Shown in pieces: positions 63,899-64,000 of a stretch of 64,000 nt of DNA; the first letter of the stretch is position 1; each line of letters opens with the position of its first letter. The DNA is taken from NCBI RefSeq assembly GCF_005404945.1, contig NZ_BJDG01000013.1, positions 1 to 64,000 on the forward strand, given 5' to 3'. The notes under the pieces were generated by a model. It did not search any database. It was not told the origin of the DNA and worked only from the letters and a program-made list of their open reading frames with translations. Made by a program: the position numbers and the translations under genes. The DNA comes from Lactiplantibacillus pingfangensis. Lineage in GTDB: Bacteria; Bacillota; Bacilli; Lactobacillales; Lactobacillaceae.

Positions 63899-64000
63899 CT
63901 AATAATGTTTCATGACGCGATCAATTTGACGCTGTTGTTCGCGCTTTTTAATATCTTGACGCTTATCGTATTCACGCTTCCCATGCGCGACTCCAATTAA
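63899..64000 (-). CDS. smpB: SsrA-binding protein SmpB, C-terminal part
   Basis: The last 33 codons are inside the window; the start lies beyond 64000. The peptide reads [20 protein letters not shown]...IDRVMKHY, the typical SmpB end (GLARGKKxYDKRexIKxRex). SmpB carries tmRNA to stalled ribosomes. Confidence 0.95.
   Translation of the reverse strand, partial: LIGVAHGKREYDKRQDIKKREQQRQIDRVMKHY

Overview
The window looks like a chromosomal segment of a lactic acid bacterium, most likely of the Lactiplantibacillus plantarum group. The evidence is moderate G+C, Gram-positive AGGAGG-type ribosome binding sites, cre-like catabolite sites, and gene blocks I remember from that group (ppx-ppk-ppx; glmS, glmM, cdaR and cdaA; ung-pta; tsaE with a GNAT gene; the fused glutamine-type ABC transporter; pncA; smpB at the right edge). 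The species cannot be fixed by eye. No phage, plasmid, CRISPR or transposase gene is visible. Layout: 0-8.6 kb holds a lipid-anchored-type propeller protein, a DedA protein, two orphan OmpR-type response regulators (the first with a dead receiver), a YfhO membrane protein and an HxlR/SDR pair. 8.6-16.2 kb holds a Crp/Fnr regulator facing an NAD(P)H oxidoreductase, a purine permease, a tiny membrane peptide, and an RpiR regulator with a 6-phospho-beta-glucosidase. 16.2-22.5 kb holds MarR/LicD and the polyphosphate operon. 23.9-32.1 kb holds usp-mntH with a DtxR-like regulator, an MFS pump with a structured leader, a cysteine-less Spx paralogue, tRNA-Asn, a DUF2812-like protein and glpK. 32.1-40.3 kb holds TMEM175-like, nitroreductase, galM, YhgE/Pip with TetR, and a HAD phosphatase. 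40.4-46.8 kb is the amino-sugar and c-di-AMP region: glmS with an upstream glmS ribozyme, then glmM-cdaR-cdaA. 47-64 kb holds DUF1361, MarR, a Na+/H+ antiporter, murB, exoA, an exonuclease, tsaE, pta, ung, a LURP-one-like protein, the ABC operon, pncA and the end of smpB. How the genes fit together: cell-envelope precursor supply (glmS, glmM, murB), c-di-AMP signalling (cdaA-cdaR-glmM), central energy and phosphate metabolism (pta, ppk, glpK) and many small stress or drug-response pairs of a regulator with a divergent target gene. The most striking content is non-coding. Three families of long, structured, dispersed intergenic repeats (called A, B and C here) occur about every 5 kb, mainly between convergent genes. 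Family A folds into an outer stem closing up to three hairpins, and the stems differ between copies by compensatory changes. Two composite copies are bounded by an AAGGTTGAAAG-type inverted repeat and by 13-14 bp direct repeats, as expected for a non-autonomous mobile element. All alignments and folds were made by eye.
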